Shown here: piece by piece, positions 24,918-33,051 of the stretch
How the letters are laid out: each line of letters starts with the position of its first letter
Position numbering within the stretch: position 1 is the first letter of the stretch
Assembly: GCA_018798825.1 (NCBI GenBank)
Contig: CP076356.1
Coordinates: forward strand, 806,001-870,000
Length of the DNA stretch: 64,000 nucleotides
Source of the DNA: Ochrobactrum sp. BTU1
Lineage (GTDB): Bacteria > Pseudomonadota > Alphaproteobacteria > Rhizobiales > Rhizobiaceae
Direction: 5' to 3'
Notes under the pieces: generated by a model
Told to the model about the DNA's origin: nothing
The model's database searches: none
What the model saw: only the letters and a program-made list of their open reading frames with translations
Made by a program: the position numbers and the translations under genes

Positions 24918-25949
24918 CTATTGCATCATTGTCTTGTCCCACATGGTCTGAGCCTTTTCGTGATTTTCGGCCCAGTACGGCATGTTGGTGATGAGCTGCT
25001 TCTTGAGATTCTCAGTGCTCGTGACAATGCTCGCCGCTTTATCGGCTGGTACAAGCCCTTGTTTGAAGGCATCCTGGTTCATCGGCCCATAGGCGATATA
25101 ATTTGGCAGGTTTGCCTGATATTTTGGATCGAGCAGATGGTTGATCAGGCGCATTGCACCTTCCGGATTTGGTGAATTTTTGGGAATGACCAGACATTCC
25201 ACATCCATCACCGCGTCATCAAGCTTATAGGTATATGGGGCGCCTTCCTTGATGGCAGCATCTATACGTGCGGCCCAGATCGATAACATATCGACCTCTT
25301 CGGACGTTGCGAGCTGGGTCGCCTGTGCGCCGGTAGCCCACTGAACACTGATATTCGGTTTAAGCGCAGACCATTTGGCCATCGCCCTCTCCATATCAAT
25401 GGGATAGATCTTGTCCTTGGCCACGCCATCCGCCATCAGGGCAATTTCCATATTTGTTGCCGGCGAATTGCCTGAGATAGCGCGGCTGCCGGGGAACTTT
25501 TCCGTGTCAAAGAAGTCGGTCCAGTTTTGCGGTCCTTTGTCACCATATACGTTTTTATTATAGGCAAGGACTGAAGTGTAAGCCGTGAACCCTACCCAAT
25601 ATTTTGAGCGCAGGTGTTCCGGAATTCCGGCGGCATTGGGAAGTTTTGAATAGTCGAGTGGAACCAGAAGCTCTTCTTTACCGGCCAGATCGCACAGACC
25701 GCCATAGAGTTCGGCCACATCAATATCGACCGCATTTGCGCGTACCTTCGTGCGTATATCGCGAATGCCGCCAGCCAGAACATAATCGACAACAGTCATC
25801 CCATGATCTTTGGGCAAGTGATCAAGAATGGCTTTTCGTACGCCTTCCTGATAGGCGCCGCCATAGGACGCATAACTGACCTTTTCTTCAGCCACAGCCG
25901 AACTGGCCGCCATGGCAAGCACTGCACCCAGTATGAATGTCTTTTTCAT
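24918..25949 (-). CDS. Extracellular solute-binding protein (PotD/F-type)
   Basis: A protein of 343 residues with a signal peptide (MKKTFILGAVLAMAASSAVA, cut near AEEK). The mature part has a type 2 periplasmic-binding fold: VSYASYGGAYQEGVRKAILD, an N-terminal lobe with NWTDFFDTEKFPGSRAISGN, and a second lobe. This pattern is common to polyamine/putrescine-type binding proteins. It captures the substrate in the periplasm for the importer encoded downstream, after a 121-base gap. A strong AGGAGGAGG ribosome site lies before the ATG, so this is the first gene of the transporter unit. Confidence 0.92.
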   Translation of the reverse strand: MKKTFILGAVLAMAASSAVAEEKVSYASYGGAYQEGVRKAILDHLPKDHGMTVVDYVLAGGIRDIRTKVRANAVDIDVAELYGGLCDLAGKEELLVPLDYSKLPNAAGIPEHLRSKYWVGFTAYTSVLAYNKNVYGDKGPQNWTDFFDTEKFPGSRAISGNSPATNMEIALMADGVAKDKIYPIDMERAMAKWSALKPNISVQWATGAQATQLATSEEVDMLSIWAARIDAAIKEGAPYTYKLDDAVMDVECLVIPKNSPNPEGAMRLINHLLDPKYQANLPNYIAYGPMNQDAFKQGLVPADKAASIVTSTENLKKQLITNMPYWAENHEKAQTMWDKTMMQ

Positions 25950-26053
25950 TGTTCCTCCTCCCTATGCGGCTCAATAGCCGTGTCTTTTTGCATGCAACAA
26001 CCGGCAAAGGTACTTCCTCCAAAGCACCTTATTCGGCATTCCGCTGACAAAAG

Positions 26054-27028
26054 TCAGTTGGAAAATGCGTGTAGCCCCCTTGTCATGGCGAGGCGGCAAT
26101 CGGTGACAATGCGCTCGATAAGCTCCTGACAGCTGGGAATATCCTTGATCAACCCAAGCGTCTGACTTGCCCAGATCAAGCCACTGTCCAGTTCCCCGGT
26201 TGTCAGCGCGTTTCGACCTCGGTCTCCGGAAACCAGCGGTCGAACGTCTGTAAACTCCGCACCGCCCGGCCGACCTTCGATTGCGACCACCTGATCTGAA
26301 ACCGCATTCTTCAAAACACGCCCGGTGTTTCTGAAAGTTCGAAAGATCAAATTGGTATCGCGTTCACCGGCATTGACCAGCGCCTGTTTGATATTCTCAT
26401 GAATGGGGGCCTCTTTGGTGGCACAAAAGCGCGTACCCATGTTCACGCCCTCGGCGCCGAGCATGAAAGCTGCCGCCATACCTTCTCCGGTGCCGATGCC
26501 CCCCGAAGCGATCAATGGAATTTTTACCTGCGCCGCTGCAGCAGCAAAAAGGACCAGACCACCAACATCATCCTCACCCGGGTGCCCCGCCGCTTCAAAT
26601 CCATCGATGGAAATGGCGTCGACACCAGCCCGTTCCGCTGACAGCGCATGACGTACAGCCGTGCACTTGTGAACGACAACCGCACCAGCAGCCTTAATTT
26701 TCTCGATGAACTCTTTCGGACTGCGTCCCGCGGTTTCGATTACCTTGACACCCGACTGCAGCGCCGCATCAAGATATTCTTCATAAGGCGGGGGCGCCGT
26801 CGTGGGGAGAATCGTGAGATTGACCCCAAATGGTTTATCTGTCATTTGCCGGCAGCGAGCGATCTCTTCGCCTAGCGCTTTGGGACTAGGTTGCGTCAGT
26901 GCTGTCAAGATTCCAAGGCCACCCGCATTCGATACAGCTGATGCAAGTTCGGCGCGACCTACCCATTGCATTCCACCTTGAATGATCGGGTAGTTAGTCT
27001 TCAATAGCTCGGTTACTCGGGTCTTCAC
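26054..27028 (-). CDS. Nitronate monooxygenase (2-nitropropane dioxygenase family)
   Basis: A TIM-barrel flavoprotein of 324 residues. It has YPIIQGGMQWVGRAELASAV, GVDAISIDGFEAAGHPGEDD (the FMN and substrate region with the conserved H) and ASGGIGTGEGMAAAFMLGAE, then GVNMGTRF. This matches class I nitronate monooxygenases, which oxidise alkyl nitronates using FMN; some relatives are enoyl reductases. A GTG at 27028 is preferred because GGAG lies six bases before it; a more distal ATG at 27097 adds 23 residues of poor fit. It lies upstream of the transporter on the same strand, 105 bases away. Confidence 0.85.
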   Translation of the reverse strand: MKTRVTELLKTNYPIIQGGMQWVGRAELASAVSNAGGLGILTALTQPSPKALGEEIARCRQMTDKPFGVNLTILPTTAPPPYEEYLDAALQSGVKVIETAGRSPKEFIEKIKAAGAVVVHKCTAVRHALSAERAGVDAISIDGFEAAGHPGEDDVGGLVLFAAAAAQVKIPLIASGGIGTGEGMAAAFMLGAEGVNMGTRFCATKEAPIHENIKQALVNAGERDTNLIFRTFRNTGRVLKNAVSDQVVAIEGRPGGAEFTDVRPLVSGDRGRNALTTGELDSGLIWASQTLGLIKDIPSCQELIERIVTDCRLAMTRGLHAFSN

Positions 27029-27195
27029 GCCCCACTCCCTGCTGCAATCAAACCTGATGATTAGATACTGAAATTCGCGGCAGATGAAGTCAAACAAAAA
27101 ATTTGCTGAACGTCCAACTTTTTATTAACATGCAGAAATAACACAATGATTTTCGTCTAAGCCCCATTAAGAGGGTCAATTGGAGGGGGGACATC

Positions 27196-27384
27196 ATGAA
27201 ACCGCGAAAGATCACGACATATCAATGGCGTAGTGTAAGTCACAACTCGATACCATCGAATTTCCCACTCCTGGAGCAGCGCGCAAGAACCCCGAATCTT
27301 ATCGCGCTGACTTCAGATCTGACAGTTCGGGCGGGGTCTTCAGAGCGGCAACCTGTCGCGGCCAAGGCGTGTCGGCATGCTTGA
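27196..27384 (+). CDS. Small hypothetical ORF with a strong ribosome site
   Basis: A reading frame of 62 residues (MKPRKITTYQWRSVSHNSIP ...) preceded by GGAGGGGGG eight bases or so before the ATG. No family is recognised. It is divergent from the nitronate monooxygenase and upstream of the DMT exporter. Amino-acid content is not strongly protein-like, so it could be a leader or chance frame. Only the strong upstream GGAGG argues for translation. Confidence 0.3.
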   Translation: MKPRKITTYQWRSVSHNSIPSNFPLLEQRARTPNLIALTSDLTVRAGSSERQPVAAKACRHA

Positions 27385-27468
27385 TGTACCGAACGCAATA
27401 GCGCTTCCCAACTGTGAGGAAAGTCCTTGCGAGTATTTTCAGATCGCAGGCGACTTGGAGGGGGCCGC

Positions 27469-28392
27469 ATGATCCCACTGCGCTTCCTCGGCGCCGCTCT
27501 TGTTTGCGTAAGCAGCCTGGCGTTCACCCTGAACGATACGACTACCAAGTTTCTCATCGCCGACTACGATGTGTCATCGATTATTCTGATCCGCAGCCTG
27601 ATGGCCCTGCCAATTCTTTATCTGTTTCATGTGCGGACATCCGGGCGAAGAAAAATATGGTCGGCCAGAATTGGGCTTCATGCGTTGCGGGGAGCTTTTG
27701 GCTTAATCGCTGCCTATTTATACATCGCTTCGCTAAAAACGCTGACAGTCGCCGAAGCTACAGTCATTCTCTTTATGACGCCCGTCCTTATTACCGCGAT
27801 GACCCGTTTTCTGCTCAAAGAAAATGTCAGCATTCGCTCATGGCTGTCGGTCTGTTTCTGTTTTCTCGGCGTCATTGTGGCAATCAATCCACGGGCATCC
27901 AGCTTCAATTACGCCATCGCACTGGTCGGCACATCGAGCGTGTTTTACGCTATCAATGCCATCAGTTCGCGTTTGATCCCATCCGAAGATAATCTGTGGA
28001 CCATTTCATTTTTTGGTGCATTCTTTTCAGCGTTGTTTATCGCCCCATTCGCGATTGAGCATTGGCGCGTAGTACAAGTCCCGCACCTTGCCCAGTTTGG
28101 TGCTGCGGCGGCATTCTCCAGCCTAGGCATAGGCTTAAGCGCCATAGCCTACCGCATGACGTCACCTGCCCTTCTCGCCCCCTTCGGTTATTCGGGCCTG
28201 ATCTGGTCGATCACAGCCACTTGGCTGTTTTGGGGAGTTCATCCGAGTCTCAACGCCATTCTCGGCACGCTCATTATTCTGGGCAGCGTCACGCTTACCA
28301 TCAAACCAGGCCGCATCGATCCGCAACCGCATCTGCAGAATTGTATCAAAGGACCAACAAATGACGAACCCGATCCTTGTCGACCTGAATAA
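27469..28392 (+). CDS. DMT-superfamily transporter (EamA)
   Basis: A protein of 307 residues with about ten membrane segments arranged as two EamA repeats. The first opens LRFLGAALVCVSSLAFTLND and has the AEATVILFMTP helix; the second has FGYSGLIWSITATWLFWGVH and ends TLTIKPGR. Members export or import metabolites such as amino acids or sugars by proton or solute coupling. The ATG at 27469 is chosen because GGAGGGGG precedes it; a start at 27427 is possible but less likely. The gene end overlaps the next by 32 bases. The substrate is unknown. Confidence 0.85.
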   Translation: MIPLRFLGAALVCVSSLAFTLNDTTTKFLIADYDVSSIILIRSLMALPILYLFHVRTSGRRKIWSARIGLHALRGAFGLIAAYLYIASLKTLTVAEATVILFMTPVLITAMTRFLLKENVSIRSWLSVCFCFLGVIVAINPRASSFNYAIALVGTSSVFYAINAISSRLIPSEDNLWTISFFGAFFSALFIAPFAIEHWRVVQVPHLAQFGAAAAFSSLGIGLSAIAYRMTSPALLAPFGYSGLIWSITATWLFWGVHPSLNAILGTLIILGSVTLTIKPGRIDPQPHLQNCIKGPTNDEPDPCRPE

Positions 28393-29146
28393 CAAAACCG
28401 GTATCTGTACCATTACATTCAACCGTCCTGAAAAATATAACGCTATCGACGAAACCATGGCAGCAGCCTTTCATCAGGCCATGCAAGCAATAGTTTTGGA
28501 TAAGAGCATTCGTTGTGTCGTGCTCAAAGGAGCAGGTAGAGCCTTTATGGCTGGTGGAGACCTCGCCGCTTTTGCAGCTGACGCTGATCGGGCCGATTTA
28601 GTCTTACAGCGTATTTTGCGACACATGCACCCGGCGTTGTTAATCCTGCAAAAATTGCCAGTGCCTGTCATTGCTGCAGTCCACGGCCCCGCAGCTGGGG
28701 CAGGATTGAGCATGGTCCTGTCGGCGGACTATGCCATCTGCAATCAATCAGCTGAGTTCACTCTCGCTTATGATCGACTGGCGACGGTGCCCGATTGCGG
28801 CGGCACCTGGCATCTTCGGCGGAAGCTGGGGCCGCGCGCTGCTTTTGCCCTGATGCTCAAGGGTGGCAAACTCAATGCCAGTCAGGCCAGTGAAATTGGG
28901 ATCGTCAACGACGTGATTGAGGATAGCTGTTACGAAGAACAGCTTTCTGTCCTGATACAAAAAATTGCCTCTGGCCCAACACGAGCCTTTGGGCTCTTCA
29001 AGCAACTGCTCGCTGCCGATCTTTCGTTGGCAGCGCAACTTGAGGCAGAAAAGGCAGCCTTTATGGAAGCCACTTATACGCAGGATTTCAGGAACGCCAT
29101 CCGCAACTTCTCCAATAAGCAACCGGTGCAGTTTCTCGGATACTAA
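28361..29146 (+). CDS. Enoyl-CoA hydratase/isomerase family protein
   Basis: A crotonase-fold protein of 261 residues. It has FNRPEKYNAIDETMAAA, the oxyanion-hole loop GAGRAFMAGGDLAAFA, VHGPAAGAGLSMVLSADYAI and DRLATVPDCGGTWHLRRKLG. It would hydrate or isomerise an enoyl-CoA. An AAGGA ribosome site lies before the ATG and the gene overlaps the end of the DMT gene, so the two are coupled. It runs opposite to the main acyl-CoA cluster and is a third hydratase in the region. Confidence 0.88.
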   Translation: MTNPILVDLNNKTGICTITFNRPEKYNAIDETMAAAFHQAMQAIVLDKSIRCVVLKGAGRAFMAGGDLAAFAADADRADLVLQRILRHMHPALLILQKLPVPVIAAVHGPAAGAGLSMVLSADYAICNQSAEFTLAYDRLATVPDCGGTWHLRRKLGPRAAFALMLKGGKLNASQASEIGIVNDVIEDSCYEEQLSVLIQKIASGPTRAFGLFKQLLAADLSLAAQLEAEKAAFMEATYTQDFRNAIRNFSNKQPVQFLGY

Positions 29147-29283
29147 AACGACAGCTTTTCTGACGTTGACCCGTAGATCTACGCCAAACCTGCCCCGGCG
29201 AAACAAGCACTTAGCAACCAACAATTGCCGACCCCTTTTCAGACAGCAAATAGACAAGCAACAATCGACAGAGAGGAAATATC

Positions 29284-30738
29284 GTGCTCCAATCCGACCA
29301 GAACAACAATTGTGACGTAAAGACTGACTTTTATATCGACGGCGCTTGGGTCAAACCTTTTGGTTCTAATACCATTGCTGTCGTCAATCCTGCCAACGAA
29401 CAACCTTATGCGACCATTTCATCGGGCTCAGCTCAGGATGTTAATCGAGCAGTTGCTGCCGCTCGTGCGGCTTTCTCTTCCTGGAGCGAAACGTCAGTTG
29501 TGGAGCGCATCCGCTTCCTACGCAAAATCGCAGAGATATACGAAGCACGTCGAGACGATATGGCCAAAACAATTTCGCTGGAAATGGGCGCGCCGATCAC
29601 CATGGCCCGCGATCAACAGGCCGCTGCAGGCTTGTATCATATCAACGCTTTCATCGAAGCGCTGGAAAACTTCGATTTTGAAGAAAAACGAAAAGATAAT
29701 TCCGGCGAGATCATCGTGCACGAACCAATCGGCGTTTGCGGTCTAATTACCCCGTGGAATTGGCCGATGAACCAGATCGCTTTAAAAGTTATTCCAGCGA
29801 TCGCAGTTGGATGTACGGTAGTTTTGAAGCCCTCTGAAATAGCTCCCATGTCAGCGATGCTGTTTGCCGATATTCTCCATGAAGCAAAGCTTCCAAAAGG
29901 CGTATTCAACCTTGTCAACGGCGAAGGTTTGATCGTGGGTGAAGCCATGTCGCGCCACGCAGACATTGACATGATGTCTTTCACTGGTTCAACCCGCGCG
30001 GGCACAGCAGTCGCACGCGGCGCCGCAGATACGGTCAAGCGTGTGTCACTAGAGCTCGGAGGAAAATCACCCAATCTGATTTTCGCCGACAGTGAAATAG
30101 AAAACGCGGTGGAACGAGCCATTGCCGAATGCTTCAACAATACCGGTCAGTCCTGCAACGCCCCCACCCGATTGTTAGTCGAGCATTCCGTTTACGATCA
30201 AGTTGTGCAACTCGCTGCTCGTATCGCCGATCAGATGCCGGTCGGTGATCCGGCCGTTGAAGGAAATCATATCGGGCCGCTATCATCGAAAGCGCATTTT
30301 GACAAAGTTCAAGGTCTGATCCAAGCAGGCATCGATGAGGGCGCACGTCTGGTTGCAGGTGGCCTCGGTCATCCGAAAGGATTTAACGCTGGCAACTTCG
30401 TCCGCCCGACCGTATTTGTGGATGTACGGAACGATATGACAATTGCGCGCGAGGAGATATTTGGTCCAGTGTTGGTCATCATTCCGTTTGCCGACGAAGA
30501 GGACGCCATCACTATCTCGAATGACACCCCTTACGGTTTATCCGCTTATGTTCAAACCGGATCGGCTGAACGCGCCAAACGTGTCGCGCGAAAGCTTCGC
30601 GCCGGCATGGTGCATATCAACGGCTCTTCGCTCGGTTCCGGCAGTCCGTTTGGCGGTTACAAACAATCCGGCAACGGCCGTGAAGGCGGGAAATGGGGTC
30701 TGGAAGATTTTACGGAGGTTAAGGTAATATCCGGCTGA
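29284..30738 (+). CDS. Aldehyde dehydrogenase family protein
   Basis: A protein of 484 residues with the aldehyde dehydrogenase pattern: TPWNWPMNQIALKVIPAIAV, the cofactor loop SFTGSTRAG, the catalytic Glu in LELGGKSPNLIF, the catalytic Cys in NNTGQSCNAPTRLLV and REEIFGPVLVIIPF. It oxidises an aldehyde to its acid with NAD(P). It starts at a GTG preceded by AGAGGAAA. It is downstream of the hydratase and may share a promoter, with a 137-base gap. The natural aldehyde is not evident. Confidence 0.92.
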   Translation: MLQSDQNNNCDVKTDFYIDGAWVKPFGSNTIAVVNPANEQPYATISSGSAQDVNRAVAAARAAFSSWSETSVVERIRFLRKIAEIYEARRDDMAKTISLEMGAPITMARDQQAAAGLYHINAFIEALENFDFEEKRKDNSGEIIVHEPIGVCGLITPWNWPMNQIALKVIPAIAVGCTVVLKPSEIAPMSAMLFADILHEAKLPKGVFNLVNGEGLIVGEAMSRHADIDMMSFTGSTRAGTAVARGAADTVKRVSLELGGKSPNLIFADSEIENAVERAIAECFNNTGQSCNAPTRLLVEHSVYDQVVQLAARIADQMPVGDPAVEGNHIGPLSSKAHFDKVQGLIQAGIDEGARLVAGGLGHPKGFNAGNFVRPTVFVDVRNDMTIAREEIFGPVLVIIPFADEEDAITISNDTPYGLSAYVQTGSAERAKRVARKLRAGMVHINGSSLGSGSPFGGYKQSGNGREGGKWGLEDFTEVKVISG

Positions 30739-30949
30739 GCGGATACTACAAGGCGACGGCGCGGCGAGTTCAATGTACCTCTGTTGGGAATTATTCCTAA
30801 CTCGATTGCCTATTCAAGAAACTCTCTGATTGACGATTGTTTCTTTCTCGCCGTGCTTTGCAGTCAGCACCACTCCTTGTCCCATTGACTCATGCCACAA
30901 ATAGAACATATCATGAACATCTCGCACAGTAGCAACTTCGGAGAGTGTC

Positions 30950-31141
30950 ATGAATGCGGTCGCTGAAAATTACGATGATGAAATCGAGTTGGTGCTCGCA
31001 TATCACAAGGGAAACACCCGAGCTGCCATTGAGGCGCTTTTGAAAGACCGTGACTTTCTTATTAAGGAAATCGAGTACGCCAGCCTTGCTATGTCACTCG
31101 GATTTTCACGCGGTTGGAAACCCACGGTATTTTCAAAATGA
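30950..31141 (+). CDS. Small hypothetical protein
   Basis: A protein of 63 residues (MNAVAENYDDEIELVLAYHK ... AAIEALLKDRDFLIKEIEYA). It is predicted mainly helical and acidic at its start. No family is recognised. GGAGAG lies upstream of the ATG. Its stop TGA overlaps the start ATG of the next gene (ATGA), so it is translationally coupled to it. It is first in a run of small genes that ends with a YedK-type gene, a layout seen in mobile or prophage-derived cassettes. Confidence 0.6.
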   Translation: MNAVAENYDDEIELVLAYHKGNTRAAIEALLKDRDFLIKEIEYASLAMSLGFSRGWKPTVFSK

Positions 31142-31452
31142 CCCGTTCACGTGGTGCGCTCAGTATAACCAGCATCAATGCCACCTACCCTCATCAGGTC
31201 GCTTTGCACTTAACTGAGTGGCATCGGGCAAACCTTATCCTTGTGCTAAATGATCGAGAACGACTGGGCGGATATCGTCTTTGGACCCGAAAGCATCATG
31301 GATCTCACGAGTTTAACGTTGCTCATTTTCAGACCAAGGAAGGCCAGGAAGAATTTATCAGTTTGTATGGAGGCGTCCCCTACGATCCATCCGATAAGAA
31401 GTCGAAGCCGTGGGAGACGTACTTTGAAAGATGCGCAAGCCCAACACTCTAG
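31138..31452 (+). CDS. Hypothetical protein
   Basis: A protein of 104 residues (MTRSRGALSITSINATYPHQ ...). It contains HRANLILVLNDRERLGGYRLW, then a second strand segment. It is beta-rich by appearance and basic at the start. No family is recognised. The start ATG overlaps the upstream stop; its own end overlaps the next gene by 22 bases. Tight packing and the ATGA overlap support it as a real gene. Confidence 0.55.
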   Translation: MTRSRGALSITSINATYPHQVALHLTEWHRANLILVLNDRERLGGYRLWTRKHHGSHEFNVAHFQTKEGQEEFISLYGGVPYDPSDKKSKPWETYFERCASPTL

Positions 31453-31673
31453 CCGCAGTTCCGCGTGATGCTCGTGTTAAGGATCTTCCCTCTTGGTACG
31501 AGCTGTATGGTTTCTGTTGCAGATGCGGACATCATGGGCAAATCGAGATGCGGCAGATTTCGCGTAAGTTTGGCACTCAGACAGTCATCGTCAGTCTAGA
31601 GCCAAGGCTTCGCTGTACAAAATGCAAATCACTCAATGAAAGCCAGTTTGGCGTGGCTAAAATGCCGAGGTAA
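31431..31673 (+). CDS. Small zinc-ribbon-like protein
   Basis: A protein of 80 residues with two Cys pairs, CCRCGHHGQ near residue 30 and LRCTKCKSL near residue 60. These fit a zinc-ribbon. The remainder (SRKFGTQTVIVSLEPR) could be the strands between knuckles. No named family is recognised. It overlaps the upstream gene and ends two bases before the next gene. Small zinc ribbons of this sort are common next to phage or mobile replication genes; the role is unknown. Confidence 0.55.
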   Translation: MRKPNTLAAVPRDARVKDLPSWYELYGFCCRCGHHGQIEMRQISRKFGTQTVIVSLEPRLRCTKCKSLNESQFGVAKMPR

Positions 31674-31675
31674 AA

Positions 31676-31855
31676 ATGTCCGGATATAAAGCCGATAGCG
31701 GCATTGCAGGTCCAGCTGCAAGGTTTGAGCACTGGTGTGAAGATGATCGCTGCAAGGCATGGGGAAGCTACGGCTACAAGACAAAGTACGGTCAGCTCTG
31801 GTTCTGTTATGAACACCGACAGCTTGGCGAAGATGCGTTAGCTGGACGTCGGTAA
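31676..31855 (+). CDS. Small hypothetical protein with Cys/His residues
   Basis: A protein of 59 residues, MSGYKADSGIAGPAARFEHW at the start. It has two Cys in WCEDDRCKAWG and a later C-x-x-x-H in WFCYEHRQLG. It could bind a metal through C/C/C/H. It starts two bases after the preceding stop and ends 35 bases before the YedK-like gene. No homologue is recognised. Packing with its neighbours supports it being translated. Confidence 0.5.
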   Translation: MSGYKADSGIAGPAARFEHWCEDDRCKAWGSYGYKTKYGQLWFCYEHRQLGEDALAGRR

Positions 31856-31890
31856 ATTCTCCTCTATCCTATCCCAAGCAGGAGGAGCGC

Positions 31891-32568
31891 ATGTGCAACC
31901 TTTTTAGTTTATTGACGACTCATGAGGCCATGCGCCGTCTCTTCCCTAAGTTTGGTGACATGACGAACCGCGTTGATCCGCAATTAGACGTCTATCCAGA
32001 CTATCCAGCCCCGGTCTTGCGAAATTTAGCAGATGGTGAGCACGAGCTGGCACATCTTCGTTGGGGAATGCCAACGCCGCCTATGTACGTTAAGGGCGAA
32101 GCTGACAGCGGCGTAACGAACATACGCAACCTCACCTCCCCTCATTGGCGGCGCTGGCAAGGCGTTGAAAGCCGCTGCGTCGTACCAGCCACGTCATTTT
32201 CAGAATACGGGCAAGAACCTGATCCAAAGACAAAACGTAAGCCGCTGCACTGGTTCGCTCTCAGCGAGGATAAGCCGCTCTTTGCATTTGCTGGCATTTG
32301 GACGACTTGGAAAGGGGTGCGAAAGAAGAAAGAAGGCCCGGTTGAGGTCGATATCTTTGCTTTCCTCACCACAGAGCCAAACGCCGTGGTAAAGCCCGTC
32401 CATCCCAAAGCAATGCCTGTAATCCTCCGCACGACCGAAGAAATCGATACATGGTTGCGAGCACCATGGGATGAAGCCAAAGAAATGCAGAAGCCATTGC
32501 CAGACGCTGACTTGATCGACCTGACACCGAGCAATGACAATAAGGAAGAGCAAGCTAGCCTGTTTTAA
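31891..32568 (+). CDS. SOS response-associated peptidase (YedK/HMCES family)
   Basis: A protein of 225 residues of the SRAP fold. The catalytic Cys is residue 2 (MCNLFS), with N77 in TNIRN, E105 in SFSEYG and H171 in KPVHPKAMPVIL. Family members remove the initiator Met, then form a thiazolidine link between Cys2 and abasic sites in single-stranded DNA, shielding them from cleavage. An AGGAGG ribosome site lies just before the ATG. It is the largest and only named gene in the small-gene cassette. Confidence 0.9.
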   Translation: MCNLFSLLTTHEAMRRLFPKFGDMTNRVDPQLDVYPDYPAPVLRNLADGEHELAHLRWGMPTPPMYVKGEADSGVTNIRNLTSPHWRRWQGVESRCVVPATSFSEYGQEPDPKTKRKPLHWFALSEDKPLFAFAGIWTTWKGVRKKKEGPVEVDIFAFLTTEPNAVVKPVHPKAMPVILRTTEEIDTWLRAPWDEAKEMQKPLPDADLIDLTPSNDNKEEQASLF

Positions 32569-32832
32569 ATGGGCGATTATCAAGGTGCCGAAGCACTTTC
32601 CGAGCTTGCCAACGACACTAACAATTGCGAGACGGAAACGGAACTACAAGCGTTGGCCGTCTCTCTAGCAGAAGCCAAAGAAACAGAGCCATCAAATCAG
32701 CACTTCGTTGCGACGGTACCCCATCCATCATATCGCAATGAGAAGTATTGTTCTTTTTTCAGCGCTTTGGCGTCAAATTATCAATCGTCGTCGGGTATGT
32801 ATCTGCCTTACCGCCAACGTTACTTCCCATGA
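32569..32832 (+). CDS. Possible hypothetical protein after the YedK-like gene
   Basis: A frame of 87 residues beginning MGDYQGAEALSELANDTNNC, directly at the stop of the YedK-type gene. The first 50 residues read as plausible coding (ETETELQALAVSLAEAKETE). The second half is less convincing. No ribosome site of its own, so it would depend on coupling. No family is recognised. It may be a chance extension. Confidence 0.3.
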   Translation: MGDYQGAEALSELANDTNNCETETELQALAVSLAEAKETEPSNQHFVATVPHPSYRNEKYCSFFSALASNYQSSSGMYLPYRQRYFP

Positions 32833-33015
32833 GGCATTGCTCTCCGCCGCAGACCATCGAAATCTTCGCTCCCACGCAAACGCAATACTCAGAGGTTTCC
32901 TAATGTTGATCAGAGCCTGAAGGCCGGTTGTGCGAAGAAGCGCACCTGCTCACAGACTAAGACAACGTCCCCTATGTTTTTGCTTTCCCGGTTGACGGCA
33001 GCCGGCTCGCAAAAT

Positions 33016-33036
33016 AAAGATATATGATATACTTTG
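33016..33036. promoter_or_regulatory. AT-rich operator candidate upstream of the GMC oxidoreductase
   Basis: The bases around AGATATATGATATACT lie 16-32 bases before the start codon at 33052. The core ATATATGATAT is the reverse complement of ATATCATATAT found at 36930 and 43597. Its position suggests a repressor site overlapping the promoter or leader. The GntR protein encoded at 34704 is the natural candidate binder. Confidence 0.5.
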
Positions 33037-33051
33037 CTATGGGAGGCATGA

